Shown one piece after another: positions 28,939 through 37,752 of a stretch of 64,000 nt of DNA. Made by a program: the position numbers and the translations under genes. Source of the DNA: JAXGPF01 sp964650945 (GTDB lineage: Bacteria; Verrucomicrobiota; Kiritimatiellia; JAAZAB01); assembly GCA_964650945.1 (NCBI GenBank), contig CAZYXU010000001.1, positions 1-64,000 of the forward strand, given 5' to 3'. The notes under the pieces are model-generated. The model saw nothing but the letters and a program-made list of their open reading frames with translations, was not told where the DNA came from and ran no database searches. Numbering within the stretch: position 1 is the first letter of the stretch; each line of letters starts with the position of its first letter.

Positions 28939-28985
28939 CCGGTGGCCGGCGTGCGGCCGGCCGCCGCGCGGAGGAAACACAAGCT

Positions 28986-29957
28986 ATGAAAATCCTGGAA
29001 CGGGCGCGGGAAGTCTTGCAGATCGAGATCGAGGAGTTGCAGCGGGTCTGCGCCAATCTCGATATCGGATTCAGCCGCGCGGCGGATTTGATGTTGAAGC
29101 GGCTGGCGGATGGCGGCAAAATCGTGGTGGCCGGCGTCGGCAAGAGTTTTTTGATTGGCCAGAAGATTGCGGCCACGCTCGCCAGCACCGGCTCGCCCAG
29201 CGTGGTGATTCATCCGGCGCAGGCCATGCATGGCGACATCGGCATCCTTAACCGGCATGACGTGCTGTTGGCGTTGAGTTTTTCCGGCGAGTCCGGGGAA
29301 CTGCTGGAAATGTTGCCGGTGGTGCGCCGGCAGGGGGCCGGCATCGTCGCCATGACCGGCCTGGCGGACAGCGCCCTGGCGCGCTTGAGCGACGCGGTGA
29401 TTGTCATGCGGGTCAATCGCGAAGCCTGTCCCTTTAACATGGCGCCCACGGCCAGCACCACGGCCATGCTGGCCGTGGGCGATGCCCTGGCGATCGTGCT
29501 GCTGGAAGCCCGCGGATTCAAGCGCGAGGATTTCGCCAAGCTGCATCCCGGCGGCGCCATCGGCCGGGCGCTCTTGCTGCGGGTGTCGGACATCATGCGC
29601 AAGGGCGACCGGCTGGCGGCGGTGCCGCTGCAGGCCACGCTCAAGGACGCCATCCTTGCCATGACCCGCGCGCGGTCGGGATCGGTGGGGGTGTTGGACG
29701 AGCAGGGGCGGGTTGTCGGCATTTTCACCGATGGCGATTTGCGCCGGCTGATGGGCGAGATGGCGGACCTGCCCGGGCGCCGGATGTGCGAGGTGATGAC
29801 CGCCCATCCGCTGACCGTGCGGGCGGATGAGCTGGCGGTGACGGCGCTGAAGCTGTACGAGGAGCACAATGTGGACGACCTGCTGGTGGTGGACGACGCC
29901 GGACGCCTGATCGGCCTGGTGGACATCCAGGATTTGCCCAAATTCAAAATTCTCTAA
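28986..29957 (+). CDS. kdsD: D-arabinose 5-phosphate isomerase, KdsD/KpsF family
   Basis: A 323-residue sugar-phosphate isomerase that converts ribulose 5-phosphate to arabinose 5-phosphate, the precursor of Kdo for lipopolysaccharide. The N-terminal SIS domain shows VAGVGKSFLIGQK, HPAQAMHGDIG and SFSGESGELLEMLP. FAKLHPGGAIGR leads into two C-terminal CBS domains (from about 205), with the segments GIFTDGDLRR and DLLVVDDAGRLIGLVDIQD. Length equals E. coli KdsD. GAGGAA lies 9 nt before the chosen ATG. It implies a Kdo-containing outer membrane. Confidence 0.93.
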   Translation: MKILERAREVLQIEIEELQRVCANLDIGFSRAADLMLKRLADGGKIVVAGVGKSFLIGQKIAATLASTGSPSVVIHPAQAMHGDIGILNRHDVLLALSFSGESGELLEMLPVVRRQGAGIVAMTGLADSALARLSDAVIVMRVNREACPFNMAPTASTTAMLAVGDALAIVLLEARGFKREDFAKLHPGGAIGRALLLRVSDIMRKGDRLAAVPLQATLKDAILAMTRARSGSVGVLDEQGRVVGIFTDGDLRRLMGEMADLPGRRMCEVMTAHPLTVRADELAVTALKLYEEHNVDDLLVVDDAGRLIGLVDIQDLPKFKIL

Positions 29958-30001
29958 ATCCGTTGCCGTGCCGGAAATGTTGAAAAAACAAAAGATTTTA
30001 T

Positions 30002-30030
30002 TTGCTTTTTTCCGGGAAACCCAATATATC
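30002..30030 (+). promoter_or_regulatory. Sigma-70 promoter of the HU gene
   Basis: TTGCTT (30002-30007), exactly 17 bp, then TATATC (30025-30030) in an A/T-rich stretch, about 65 nt before the HU ATG. Confidence 0.65.
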
Positions 30031-30096
30031 TATGACTTGTAAAGGTGCTGAATGGCCCTTGACCTTATTTGTTTAACCAACAAGAGGAGATGCTCC

Positions 30097-30381
30097 ATGG
30101 CAGGCAAAGCGAAAACCAAGAGTCAGATTGTTGCGGAATTGGCGGAGAAAATGGCAGTCACCAAGAAGCAGGCTGCATTGATGATGGAAACGCTGGTCTG
30201 CATGGCGTGCAAGGAAGCCAAGAATGGGTTTACCATCCCCGGTCTGGGCAAACTGGTGATCGTCAACCGCAAGGCGCGCATGGGCCGTAACCCGGCCACG
30301 GGCGAGACCATCAAGATCAAGGCCAAACGCGTGCTGAAGTTCCGGATTGCCAAGGCCGCCAAGGATTGCGTCCTGGGCTGA
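30097..30381 (+). CDS. HU/IHF family DNA-binding protein
   Basis: A 94-residue nucleoid protein of the bacterial histone-like family. It begins MAGKAKTKSQIVAELAEK; the dimerisation helices are followed by the beta-arm with GRNPATGETIKI, the RNPxTG signature that intercalates DNA. AGAGGAG precedes the ATG by 8 nt. It is monocistronic, with a good promoter upstream and an intrinsic terminator downstream. An unusual feature is two cysteines in the dimerisation helix (VCMACKEA). Confidence 0.93.
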   Translation: MAGKAKTKSQIVAELAEKMAVTKKQAALMMETLVCMACKEAKNGFTIPGLGKLVIVNRKARMGRNPATGETIKIKAKRVLKFRIAKAAKDCVLG

Positions 30382-30407
30382 AATCTTAACGCGGAATTAG
30401 TTTGATC

Positions 30408-30443
30408 AGGGCCGTCCCCGGAACCGGGGGCGGCCCTTTTTTT
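30408..30443 (+). terminator. Rho-independent terminator of the HU gene
   Basis: AGGGCCGTCCCCGG pairs with CCGGGGGCGGCCCT around an AA loop, followed by a run of seven T. This is a textbook intrinsic terminator 27 bp after the HU stop. Confidence 0.92.
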
Positions 30444-30468
30444 CGGGAGCAGTTTGCCTCAAACCGCC

Positions 30469-31362
30469 ATGCCTGGCCAATTGCCATTGCCGCGCCGCCC
30501 CCTGCGGGTGAGCATGATTCAAAACGCCGCCGGCGGCGACCTGGCGGAGAATTTGCGGCGCTTGTGCGATTTGACCGCCGCCGCCCCGCCCGCCGATCTG
30601 CTGCTGCTGCCGGAATGTTTCGCGCTGCGCGGCGCGCCGGCGGATTATCGCGCCGCCGCGGAAATCATTCCGGGCGCCTTGTGCGCCTGGGCGGCGAAGC
30701 TGGCGCGCCGCCGGCGGGCCTGGGTGCTGGCCGGCAGCCTGGTGGAAAAAGCCGGCGCGCAACATTACAACACCAGTTTGCTGTTCGACCGCCGGGGCCG
30801 GCTGGCGGCCCGTTACCGTAAAATCCATCTCTTCAACGCCGTGCTGCCGGGCGGCCGCGCCGTGCGGGAACGGGCGGTCTATGCGCCCGGCGCGCATCCC
30901 GTGCTGGCGGAAATTGACGGCTGGCGCTGCGGCCTGGCGGTTTGCTACGATTTGCGCTTCCCGGAATTGTTCCGCGCCTATGCCGCCGCCGGCGCGCACC
31001 TGCTCCTCTTGCCGGCGAATTTCACCCGCGCCACGGGCCGGCCGCACTGGGAAGTGCTGGTGCGGGCGCGCGCCATCGAAAACCAGGCTTTTGTGCTGGC
31101 ACCCAACCAGTGCGGCGCCAATCCCGCGGACGGTGTGGCCGCCCACGGCCACAGCCTGGCGGTGGACCCGTGGGGGACGGTGCTGGCGGATGGCGGCGCG
31201 CGCGCGGGCGTGGTCAGCGCGACGCTGCACCCGGCGGCCCTGGCCCGCGCGCGCGCGCGCCTGCCCGCGCCGGCGCACCGCCGCCGCTTCGGGCGCGTCA
31301 GCCGGGCATCATCAGGCCATGGACGAGCAGGGCGGAGAGGATGCCCATCAGCAACCCCATGA
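30469..31362 (+). CDS. Carbon-nitrogen hydrolase (nitrilase/omega-amidase family)
   Basis: A 297-residue hydrolase with the nitrilase catalytic triad: Glu in LLLPECF, Lys in YRKIHLFN, Cys in GLAVCYDLRFPELF. The pattern is closest to Nit1/Nit2-type enzymes that deamidate alpha-ketoglutaramate or deaminated glutathione. The start is uncertain: ATG at 30469 or TTG at 30454, the latter only about 3 nt after GGGAGC. The Arg-rich C-terminal tail overlaps the convergent YuiD-like gene by 65 bp, so the last about 20 residues may be unusual read-through into the neighbour's 3' end. Confidence 0.85.
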   Translation: MPGQLPLPRRPLRVSMIQNAAGGDLAENLRRLCDLTAAAPPADLLLLPECFALRGAPADYRAAAEIIPGALCAWAAKLARRRRAWVLAGSLVEKAGAQHYNTSLLFDRRGRLAARYRKIHLFNAVLPGGRAVRERAVYAPGAHPVLAEIDGWRCGLAVCYDLRFPELFRAYAAAGAHLLLLPANFTRATGRPHWEVLVRARAIENQAFVLAPNQCGANPADGVAAHGHSLAVDPWGTVLADGGARAGVVSATLHPAALARARARLPAPAHRRRFGRVSRASSGHGRAGRRGCPSATP

Positions 31363-31750
31363 AGACTTCCAAGCGGGTGTGACCCAGCAACTCCACCAGG
31401 CGTTTTTCGGAGAGCCGGTGGTTTTTGAAGAGCTCGTCAATCATCTGGTTGATGATGCGCGCCTGGATGCCGGCGGCGTGGCGCACGCTTTGCGCGTCGA
31501 ACATCACGACGATGGCGAAGGCCATGGTCACGGCGAACAGCGGATTACCCATGCCGTAGCGCAATCCCACGGAGGTGGTCAGGGCCGTGGCCATGGCGGA
31601 ATGCGCGCTGGGCATGCCGCCGGTGCTGACCAGGTAACTCGGTTTGATGCGCCGGGTGACGGCGAAAAAACACAGCATCTTGGTAAGTTGCGCCAATACC
31701 CAGCCGCACAACGCGGACCAGAAGGTGGTGTTTTGCCAGAGCGTTTCCAT
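31298..31750 (-). CDS. Divergent PAP2 family (YuiD-like) membrane protein
   Basis: A 150-residue membrane protein of the acid phosphatase/vanadium haloperoxidase-related family (YuiD). The conserved GGMPSAHSAMATAL segment and DAQSVRHAAG are clear, and the C terminus HTRLEVFMGLLMGI matches the family. About three to four spans are expected. It may dephosphorylate a lipid phosphate; the function is unproven in the family. It is the last gene of a minus-strand run with a sugar-phosphate transferase, GT2 and PgpA. Confidence 0.85.
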   Translation of the reverse strand: METLWQNTTFWSALCGWVLAQLTKMLCFFAVTRRIKPSYLVSTGGMPSAHSAMATALTTSVGLRYGMGNPLFAVTMAFAIVVMFDAQSVRHAAGIQARIINQMIDELFKNHRLSEKRLVELLGHTRLEVFMGLLMGILSALLVHGLMMPG

Positions 31751-31771
31751 GTAATGTCCCTGCCCGGTGTC

Positions 31772-33187
31772 TTAGTAGGCGTTTTTACGGCTGCAAAAGG
31801 TCTTTACCAGAATCTTGAAATCGAAGGCGAGCGACCAGTTTTCCAGGTAGTAAAGGTCGTATTTGACCCGTTCCCGGATGTCGGTGTTGCCGCGCAGGCC
31901 GTTGACCTGCGCCCAGCCGGTCATGCCCGGCTTGGAAACATGCCGCCACATGTAGCGGCTGATGTCCTCCTTGAACTGCTCCACGAAACAGGGGCGTTCG
32001 GGCCGCGGTCCCACCAGGCTCATTTCACCCTTGAGCACATTCCACAACTGCGGCAGCTCATCCAGGTTGTTGCGCCGCAGCCAGGCGCCGATGCGGGTCC
32101 GCCGCGGATCTTCGGCCACGGCCCAGACCGGGCCGGTGGCCGCCTCGGCATCCGGGCCCATGGTGCGGAATTTGTAAAGCAGAAAACTCCGGCCTTGCTC
32201 GCCGCAGCGTTCCTGCCGGAACAGCACCGGGCCAGGCGAGTCGCGCCGGATGATCGCGGCAATCAGCAGCATCAGCGGCGCGGCCAGCAACAGGCCCACG
32301 GCGGCGCCGATGACGTCGGCCAGGCGTTTCAGCAGGCGGTTCCAGAAGTGATCCAGTGGCCAGCGGCTGACGCCGAGCAGGGGAATGTCGTCGATGGTTT
32401 GCAAATCCACGCTGTTGGTCATGATGCGGAAAAGGTCGGGGACAATATTGAATGTCACCAGATTCTGCTCGCATAACAGCAGCAGTTCCAGCATCTGGTT
32501 TTGACCGATGCTGGTGTCGGTCAAAATCACCTGGTCCGCCAGATGGCTTTCCAGGAATCCCCGCATTTCATCGAGCGTGCCCTTCACCAGGTCGGGGGGA
32601 ATGCCGGGATGCAGCGGGGCCTCGCCGATTTTCAGGCAGGCCACCACTTGCGAGCGCAGGCGCGGTTCACTCTGCAAAGCCTTGCGCAAGCGGGCGGCCA
32701 GGGCATCGGTGCCGATCAAAATGACACGGTTGACCGTGCGGCGCTGCCGGGCCAGGCGGATTTCCCAGCGGAAGAGCAGCCAGCGTTCGAGCAGGACGGT
32801 CAGGCTGATGGTGGGGATGGCCAGGAAGGCGACCATGCGCGCAAATTCCGGCTTGGTGCGCACCACGAAGGTCAGGGCAATGGCGATGACGACGCCGGTG
32901 ATCACCCCGCGGATCAGGCGGGGAATGCGGCCGCCGAAATCGCCAATCTGCGGGCGCACGTAAAGCTTCAGGGATTGAAAGGCGAAGAGCGTGACGATGG
33001 TGGTCACAATCGCGCCGCCGGTGTACATGGTGTAAAGCTGCGCCGGGGGCTTGTCATGAAAAAGCGGCACCCAGCCGCTGTTAAAACGCAGCCAGGTCGC
33101 CAGCATGAATCCGGCAAACACCGCCAGCGCGTCGCCGGCCACCGCCAGGCAACTGGCTAATACATCGGATGTGTCCCGCATGTGCAT
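31772..33187 (-). CDS. Polyprenyl glycosylphosphotransferase (WcaJ/WbaP type)
   Basis: A 471-residue inner-membrane enzyme that transfers a sugar phosphate from a UDP-sugar to undecaprenyl phosphate, starting exopolysaccharide or O-antigen repeat synthesis. Four N-terminal spans and a CoA-binding-like Rossmann segment (RVILIGTDALAARLRKAL) precede the C-terminal catalytic domain with KRLADVIGAAVGLLLAAP, LFRQERCGEQGRSFLLYKFRTM, the LRRNNLDELPQLWNVLKGEMSLVGPRP signature region and GMTGWAQVNGLRG. It starts 5 bp after the GT2 stop. It probably serves the glycan cluster at 38.8-41.6 kb. Confidence 0.92.
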   Translation of the reverse strand: MHMRDTSDVLASCLAVAGDALAVFAGFMLATWLRFNSGWVPLFHDKPPAQLYTMYTGGAIVTTIVTLFAFQSLKLYVRPQIGDFGGRIPRLIRGVITGVVIAIALTFVVRTKPEFARMVAFLAIPTISLTVLLERWLLFRWEIRLARQRRTVNRVILIGTDALAARLRKALQSEPRLRSQVVACLKIGEAPLHPGIPPDLVKGTLDEMRGFLESHLADQVILTDTSIGQNQMLELLLLCEQNLVTFNIVPDLFRIMTNSVDLQTIDDIPLLGVSRWPLDHFWNRLLKRLADVIGAAVGLLLAAPLMLLIAAIIRRDSPGPVLFRQERCGEQGRSFLLYKFRTMGPDAEAATGPVWAVAEDPRRTRIGAWLRRNNLDELPQLWNVLKGEMSLVGPRPERPCFVEQFKEDISRYMWRHVSKPGMTGWAQVNGLRGNTDIRERVKYDLYYLENWSLAFDFKILVKTFCSRKNAY

Positions 33188-33192
33188 GGCTG

Positions 33193-33897
33193 TTAGATCT
33201 GGTCGTTGCTCAAGATTTCACGGAGATTGTATTTGAGGATGCACCATAAGGCCGCACAGCCGTCCCGCCAGGTGATCTTCTTGCCCGCGGCGTAGTCGCG
33301 GCCGTAGTAGGACACCGGCACCTCGTAAATGCGCCAGGATTTGCGGGCGATTTTGGCGGTGATTTCCACCTCGAAGCCGAAACGGTTTTCCCGCAGCGCC
33401 AGCCCCTGCAGCACCTCCCGCCGGAATACCTTGTAACAGACTTCCATGTCCGTCAGGTTCAGGTTGGTGAAAATGTTGGAAAGCGTGGTCAGCAGACGAT
33501 TGCCCAGATAGTGCCAGTAAAACACCACCCGGTGCGGGCCGCTCAGGAAGCGCGAACCGTAAACCACGTCGGCATGCCCCTGCAGGATCGGCGCGAGTAA
33601 AACCGGGTATTCGCGCGGGTCGTATTCCAGGTCGGCATCCTGGATCAGGACAATGTCGCCGGTGGCCGCGGCAAACCCCGTGCGCAAGGCCGCGCCCTTG
33701 CCCTGGTTGCGCTCGTGGTAAAAACAGCGGACATCCCCCGGCAGTTTCCGCATCAGTTCCCGCGTGCCGTCGGTGGAGCAGTCGTCCACCGCGATCAATT
33801 CCTTGGGCAGGTCAATGGGCGCATCGCGGACCGCCTGCAGCAATTTTTCCAGGGTGTGGACTTCATTATAAACCGGTATGACAATGGATAATTTCAT
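33193..33897 (-). CDS. Family 2 glycosyltransferase (dolichyl-phosphate mannosyltransferase-like)
   Basis: A 234-residue GT-A enzyme. It begins MKLSIVIPVYNE; nucleotide binding is seen in VDDCSTDGT, and the DxD-like metal motif lies in LIQDADLEYDP. GNQGKGAA-type and SRFLSG segments match DPM1-like enzymes that load a sugar on a polyprenyl carrier. The start overlaps the pgpA 3' end by 32 nt, so expression is linked to pgpA and to the downstream sugar-phosphate transferase. Confidence 0.9.
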   Translation of the reverse strand: MKLSIVIPVYNEVHTLEKLLQAVRDAPIDLPKELIAVDDCSTDGTRELMRKLPGDVRCFYHERNQGKGAALRTGFAAATGDIVLIQDADLEYDPREYPVLLAPILQGHADVVYGSRFLSGPHRVVFYWHYLGNRLLTTLSNIFTNLNLTDMEVCYKVFRREVLQGLALRENRFGFEVEITAKIARKSWRIYEVPVSYYGRDYAAGKKITWRDGCAALWCILKYNLREILSNDQI

Positions 33898-34375
33898 TGA
33901 TGCGCAACAGGTGCCAGAGCCGCCAGATCAGGTGATTCAGCAGCAAACTGTAAGCCGCCGCGATGCAATCGTCAATCACAATTCCAAGGCCGCCGTGCAA
34001 AGCCTGCAGTTGCCGGGCCGGGGGCGGCTTCAGGATGTCCATGGCCCGGTTGGTCAGGAAGGCCAGCACCAGCACCGCCGGCGTCAGCGGCAGTCCCAGC
34101 AGGCCGATGGGGAAGGTCAGGTATTCGTCGGCGACAATCCGGCCGTCATCCTTGCGCTGAAAGTGCCGCTCCGCCGCGCCGCAGACGGGAATGGCCAGCG
34201 CGGCCAGGAACAGGGCGGCCAAAACCTGGTAGGGCCATAAATGCGCGCCGGCCCACAAGGGCGCCAGCGCCAGCATCAGCAACAGTCCCGGCAACGTGCC
34301 GAAAGTGCCGGAAGCCACCGGGGCATACCCCAAGCCTGCCCCGGTGGCCAGGAGCAGCATTAATTTTTTTTGCAT
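33866..34375 (-). CDS. pgpA: Phosphatidylglycerophosphatase A
   Basis: A 169-residue membrane enzyme that dephosphorylates phosphatidylglycerophosphate to phosphatidylglycerol. The conserved GYAPVASGTFGTLPG segment, the acidic IVADEYLTFPIGL, and HGGLGIVIDDCIAA near the C terminus are the PgpA signature residues. Four spans are expected. It begins 42 bp after nrdJ and overlaps the GT2 gene. Confidence 0.93.
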   Translation of the reverse strand: MQKKLMLLLATGAGLGYAPVASGTFGTLPGLLLMLALAPLWAGAHLWPYQVLAALFLAALAIPVCGAAERHFQRKDDGRIVADEYLTFPIGLLGLPLTPAVLVLAFLTNRAMDILKPPPARQLQALHGGLGIVIDDCIAAAYSLLLNHLIWRLWHLLRINEIIHCHTGL

Positions 34376-34417
34376 TTAGTATGGATGTGGATGGGGCGCG
34401 TTGCCCGCATGTAAAAA

Positions 34418-37390
34418 TCACGAGCAGCCCATGGAATTGCCGCAGACGTAGCAGCGGTAGCAGGCGCCGTTGCGGACGGTGATGGCGCCGCATTGGTCGC
34501 AGACCGGGGCGTCCTCCTGGAAATGCAGGAACTGCCCGTCCAGGCGCCCCTGGGCATCCCCCGCCGCCGGTTCGGCCTGGGCGGCGGCCGGCGCGGCGGC
34601 GGCGGGTGCGGCGGCCGCCGGTTCGGCGGCGGGCGCGGGATGCTGCGCGGCCTTGGAATGGCCATCGGGGAAAGTCAAAGCCATCCAGCGGAAGATGTAA
34701 TCCACGAGCGACTTGGCGAAGGGAATCTCCGGATTTTTGGTGAAACCGCTCGGTTCGAAACGGCTGTGGGTGAATTTGTCAATCAGCGTGCTGATTGGCA
34801 CGCCGTATTGCAGGCACATCGAAATGGCCGTGCCAAAGGCGTCCATAATGCCGCCCACCGTGCTGCCTTCCTTGGCCATGGTGATGAAGAGCTCGCCCGG
34901 CGCGCCGTCTTCATACAGCCCGACGGTCAGGTAACCCTGATGGCCGGCAACTTCGAATTTATGGGTGATGGACTGGCGCGTTGCCGGCATCCGGCGCCGG
35001 AAAGGCTTGTTGGCCGGGCCCTTGGCGGCGGCCTCGTCAGTCGTTCCGCCCGCGCTTTCCCGGTTGGTGCTGACCGGCTGGATACCCTTGGACCCGTCGC
35101 GGTAAATGGCCACGGCTTTCAACCCCAGTTTCCAGCCGTCCATGTAAGCCTGCAGCACATCCTCGACGGTGGCGTTGTTGGGCATGTTGATGGTTTTGCT
35201 GATGGCGCCGGAGAGGAAGGGCTGGGCCGCCGCCATCATCTGCAGGTGCGCGTGGTAGTTGATGCAGCGCTTGCCGTTCTTGGGCTTGAACGCGCAGTCG
35301 AACACCGGCAGGTGCGCCTCCTCCAGTTCCGGCGCGTCTTCAATCGTGTCGGTCTTGTCCACATGCGCGATAATGGCCCGGATTTGCGCCGGGGTGTAGC
35401 CCAGGCGCTTGAGCGCGATCGGCAGCGACTGGTTGACGATTTTGAACATGCCGCCGCCGGCCAGTTGTTTGTATTTCACCAGGGCGATGTCCGGCTCAAC
35501 GCCGGTGGTATCGCAGTCCATCATGAAGCCGATGGTGCCGGTGGGCGCGAGGACGGTGACCTGGGCGTTGCGGAAGCCCTGGGCGAGCCCGGCTTCGCGG
35601 ACATGCTCCCATACCGTCTGCGCTTCCCGCAGGATCACGCCGTTGCTGGCGGTGGCCGCGATGTGCGCCAGGGCGTCATGATGCTTGCCGATCACCTTGT
35701 TGAACGGTTCGCGGTTGAGCGGATACTCGTCAAAAGCACCCTTGACGCCGGCCAATTCGATGGAAGTGGCGTACGCGGCCCCGGTCATCAGGGCGGTTAC
35801 GGCGCCGGCGAAGGCCCGGCCGTCATTGCTGTCATACGGCAGCCCCAGGTTCATGATCAGCGCGCCCAGGTTGGCGTATCCCAGGCCCAGCGGACGGAAG
35901 CGATGGGAATTCTCCGCGATTTCGCGGGTCGGATAGCTGCCGTGGTCCACCAGGATTTCCTGGGCAATGACCATGATGCGCGCTACGTGCTGGAACTGCC
36001 GGACGTCGAACACCTGGCGCTCGTCGGAAAATTTCATCAGATTGATCGAAGCCAGGTTGCAGGCGCTGTTGTCCACGAACATGTATTCCGAACACGGGTT
36101 GCTCGCGTTGATCGGCCCGCTTTTCGGACAGGTATGCCAACGGTTGATCGTGGTGTCGTATTGGAGCCCCGGGTCGCCGCAGAAATGCGCCGCCTCGGCG
36201 ATGTTCCGCATCACCTGCCGCGCGTCCAGCACTTCCACAATCTCGCCCGTGGTGATCGCGCGGGTGTGCCAGACCGTGCCGGCCTGCACGGCGTTGAGGA
36301 AGTCATCCGTCACGCGCACCGAAAGATTGGCGTTCTGAAACATGACCGATGAGTAAGCGTCGCCGTTGAAGGAGCCGTCATAGCCGGACTTGATCAGCAC
36401 GCGCGCCTTTTTCTCTTCGTTGACCTTGCAATTGATGAAATCCAGGATGTCGGGATGTTGCACCTTGAGGCTTTGCATCTTCGCCGCGCGCCGGGTTTTG
36501 CCGCCCGACTTGATCACCGCCGCCACCTGGTCGAACACCCGCATGAAACTCAGCGGGCCGGAGGGCGTGCCGCCGCCGGAAAGCTTTTCGCGGCTGCTGC
36601 GCAGCGTGCTTAAATCCGTGCCGGTGCCCGACCCGTATTTGAACAGCATGGCCTCCGAACTCGCCAGGCGCATGATGTCCTCCATGTTGTCGTTCACCGA
36701 CTGGATGAAGCAGGCGGAAGCCTGGGGGTGCTTGTAGGAGTCCGCGGCCTTTTCAATCCGGCCGGCCTTGGCGTCCCAGTAATAGGCGGAGCGATTGTTG
36801 GAGGTCACGCCATACGCCTGTTGCAGTCCCACGTTGAACCAGACCGGGCTGTTGAAGGCGGCGTATTGGTTGACGCAAAGATGCGTGAGTTCCTTGTAAA
36901 ACACTTCGGCATCGGCCGGCGTCGCAAAGTAACCGTCATCGCGCCCCCAATCGGCGATGGTGCGCGCCACGCGGTGCACCAACTGGCGCACGGATTTTTC
37001 GCGCACGGCCGCGCCATGCGCGCCGTAAAAATATTTCGACGCCACCACGTTGGTCGCCAGCATGGACCAACTCTTCGGCACCTCAATATCGTCGGCTTCA
37101 AAAACCACTTCGCCCTTGTCGCTTTTGATGACTGCTTTGCGCTGTTCCCATTCGATCGCATCGAAGGGATGCCGGTCGGGGGTGGTGAATAATGGCTTGA
37201 TCTGGATGCCCATGGCCTTGACCTTGCGTCCGTTGTTGCCGCCTTTGCGTGAATTGCGGGCGCGCACGCCCTCCGCCGATTCCGTCGTTTCAGTTTTTAA
37301 TGCCCGGTTAACGCTGTCGTTTGCAGTATTATTCGCGGTGTTATCGCCCAAAGCCAGGCCGAGGCCGGCTGGTTCGCGGATTTCCAACAT
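34418..37390 (-). CDS. nrdJ: Adenosylcobalamin-dependent (class II) ribonucleotide reductase
   Basis: A 990-residue reductase that makes deoxyribonucleotides with coenzyme B12, independent of oxygen. Key segments are NPCSEYMFVDNSACNLASINL with the catalytic Cys/Glu, LGLGYANLGALIM, and LAPTGTIGFMMDCDTTG. The C terminus has an Ala/Pro-rich linker and a cysteine-rich end (DQCGAITV, YRCYVCGNSMGCS) as in NrdJ. An N-terminal extension of about 59 residues precedes MGIQIKPLF; the chosen ATG at 37390 has AGGAG 8 nt upstream. Two NrdR-like boxes overlie its predicted promoter. Confidence 0.95.
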   Translation of the reverse strand: MLEIREPAGLGLALGDNTANNTANDSVNRALKTETTESAEGVRARNSRKGGNNGRKVKAMGIQIKPLFTTPDRHPFDAIEWEQRKAVIKSDKGEVVFEADDIEVPKSWSMLATNVVASKYFYGAHGAAVREKSVRQLVHRVARTIADWGRDDGYFATPADAEVFYKELTHLCVNQYAAFNSPVWFNVGLQQAYGVTSNNRSAYYWDAKAGRIEKAADSYKHPQASACFIQSVNDNMEDIMRLASSEAMLFKYGSGTGTDLSTLRSSREKLSGGGTPSGPLSFMRVFDQVAAVIKSGGKTRRAAKMQSLKVQHPDILDFINCKVNEEKKARVLIKSGYDGSFNGDAYSSVMFQNANLSVRVTDDFLNAVQAGTVWHTRAITTGEIVEVLDARQVMRNIAEAAHFCGDPGLQYDTTINRWHTCPKSGPINASNPCSEYMFVDNSACNLASINLMKFSDERQVFDVRQFQHVARIMVIAQEILVDHGSYPTREIAENSHRFRPLGLGYANLGALIMNLGLPYDSNDGRAFAGAVTALMTGAAYATSIELAGVKGAFDEYPLNREPFNKVIGKHHDALAHIAATASNGVILREAQTVWEHVREAGLAQGFRNAQVTVLAPTGTIGFMMDCDTTGVEPDIALVKYKQLAGGGMFKIVNQSLPIALKRLGYTPAQIRAIIAHVDKTDTIEDAPELEEAHLPVFDCAFKPKNGKRCINYHAHLQMMAAAQPFLSGAISKTINMPNNATVEDVLQAYMDGWKLGLKAVAIYRDGSKGIQPVSTNRESAGGTTDEAAAKGPANKPFRRRMPATRQSITHKFEVAGHQGYLTVGLYEDGAPGELFITMAKEGSTVGGIMDAFGTAISMCLQYGVPISTLIDKFTHSRFEPSGFTKNPEIPFAKSLVDYIFRWMALTFPDGHSKAAQHPAPAAEPAAAAPAAAAPAAAQAEPAAGDAQGRLDGQFLHFQEDAPVCDQCGAITVRNGACYRCYVCGNSMGCS

Positions 37391-37450
37391 GGGGAGGTCT
37401 CCTAACTACAATTCATTAAGCAAATTACAACGATTGGTGGGCATTGCCTG

Positions 37451-37466
37451 CCACAATATTTGCCAC
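37451..37466. promoter_or_regulatory. NrdR-like box A upstream of nrdJ
   Basis: The 16-bp site CCACAATATTTGCCAC matches the left half of the NrdR consensus and covers the predicted -10 of nrdJ. Its centre is 41 bp from box B, close to four helical turns. Confidence 0.45.
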
Positions 37467-37481
37467 CTTTTTTAAAAACAA
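37453..37481 (-). promoter_or_regulatory. Predicted sigma-70 promoter of nrdJ
   Basis: On the minus strand, TTGTTT (37481-37476), 17-bp spacer, TATTGT (37458-37453), about 60 bp upstream of the nrdJ ATG. It lies between and within two NrdR-like boxes. Confidence 0.55.
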
Positions 37482-37491
37482 GTCACTTTTA

Positions 37492-37507
37492 ACACTACCT
37501 GTAGTGG
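37492..37507. promoter_or_regulatory. NrdR-like box B upstream of nrdJ
   Basis: ACACTACCTGTAGTGG contains the dyad CACTAC/GTAGTG and agrees with most positions of the palindromic NrdR consensus (ACAC core, TAGTG end). It lies just upstream of the predicted -35. Confidence 0.5.
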
Positions 37508-37752
37508 ATGCCAAGAAAAAAATTTTAGCAAAAATATGAATGCCTAATTTTGCTTGGAAAACTGCGTTTTTTTTATTTTTTTTATTGAAAGAGTTGCTTC
37601 CAAAAGTCAAATATTGAAAGCGGTAGTCAGTATCCAGCGGTAAGTAGTCAGGATCGCAAAAGACACAAGACATTTATAACAAACATCTTGTATTTATTCT
37701 GGATTCTGACTTGAATTCTGAATTCTTTCCATTAGCATCCCCCAGGATGCTC

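Larger units (their letters stand above)
28586..28985. other. 400-bp divergent intergenic region
   Basis: No gene is seen between the divergent clpX-like and arabinose-5-phosphate isomerase starts. The region holds copy 1 of a palindromic element (28688-28820), a putative promoter (28875-28903) and a short tandem repeat in the isomerase leader. Confidence 0.7.

Noticed and set aside
30881..32476. Long open frame over the nitrilase 3' end and the sugar-phosphate transferase
   Set aside because: It lies antisense to a well-supported glycosylphosphotransferase gene and the translation lacks any family motif; GC-rich codon third positions open such shadow frames.
34493..36352. 619-codon open frame antisense to nrdJ
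   Set aside because: The opposite strand has complete ribonucleotide reductase motifs; the frame is a compositional shadow.
37391..37452. Cobalamin riboswitch before the B12-dependent reductase
   Set aside because: The leader downstream of the predicted start is only about 60 nt and has no B12-box-like sequence.
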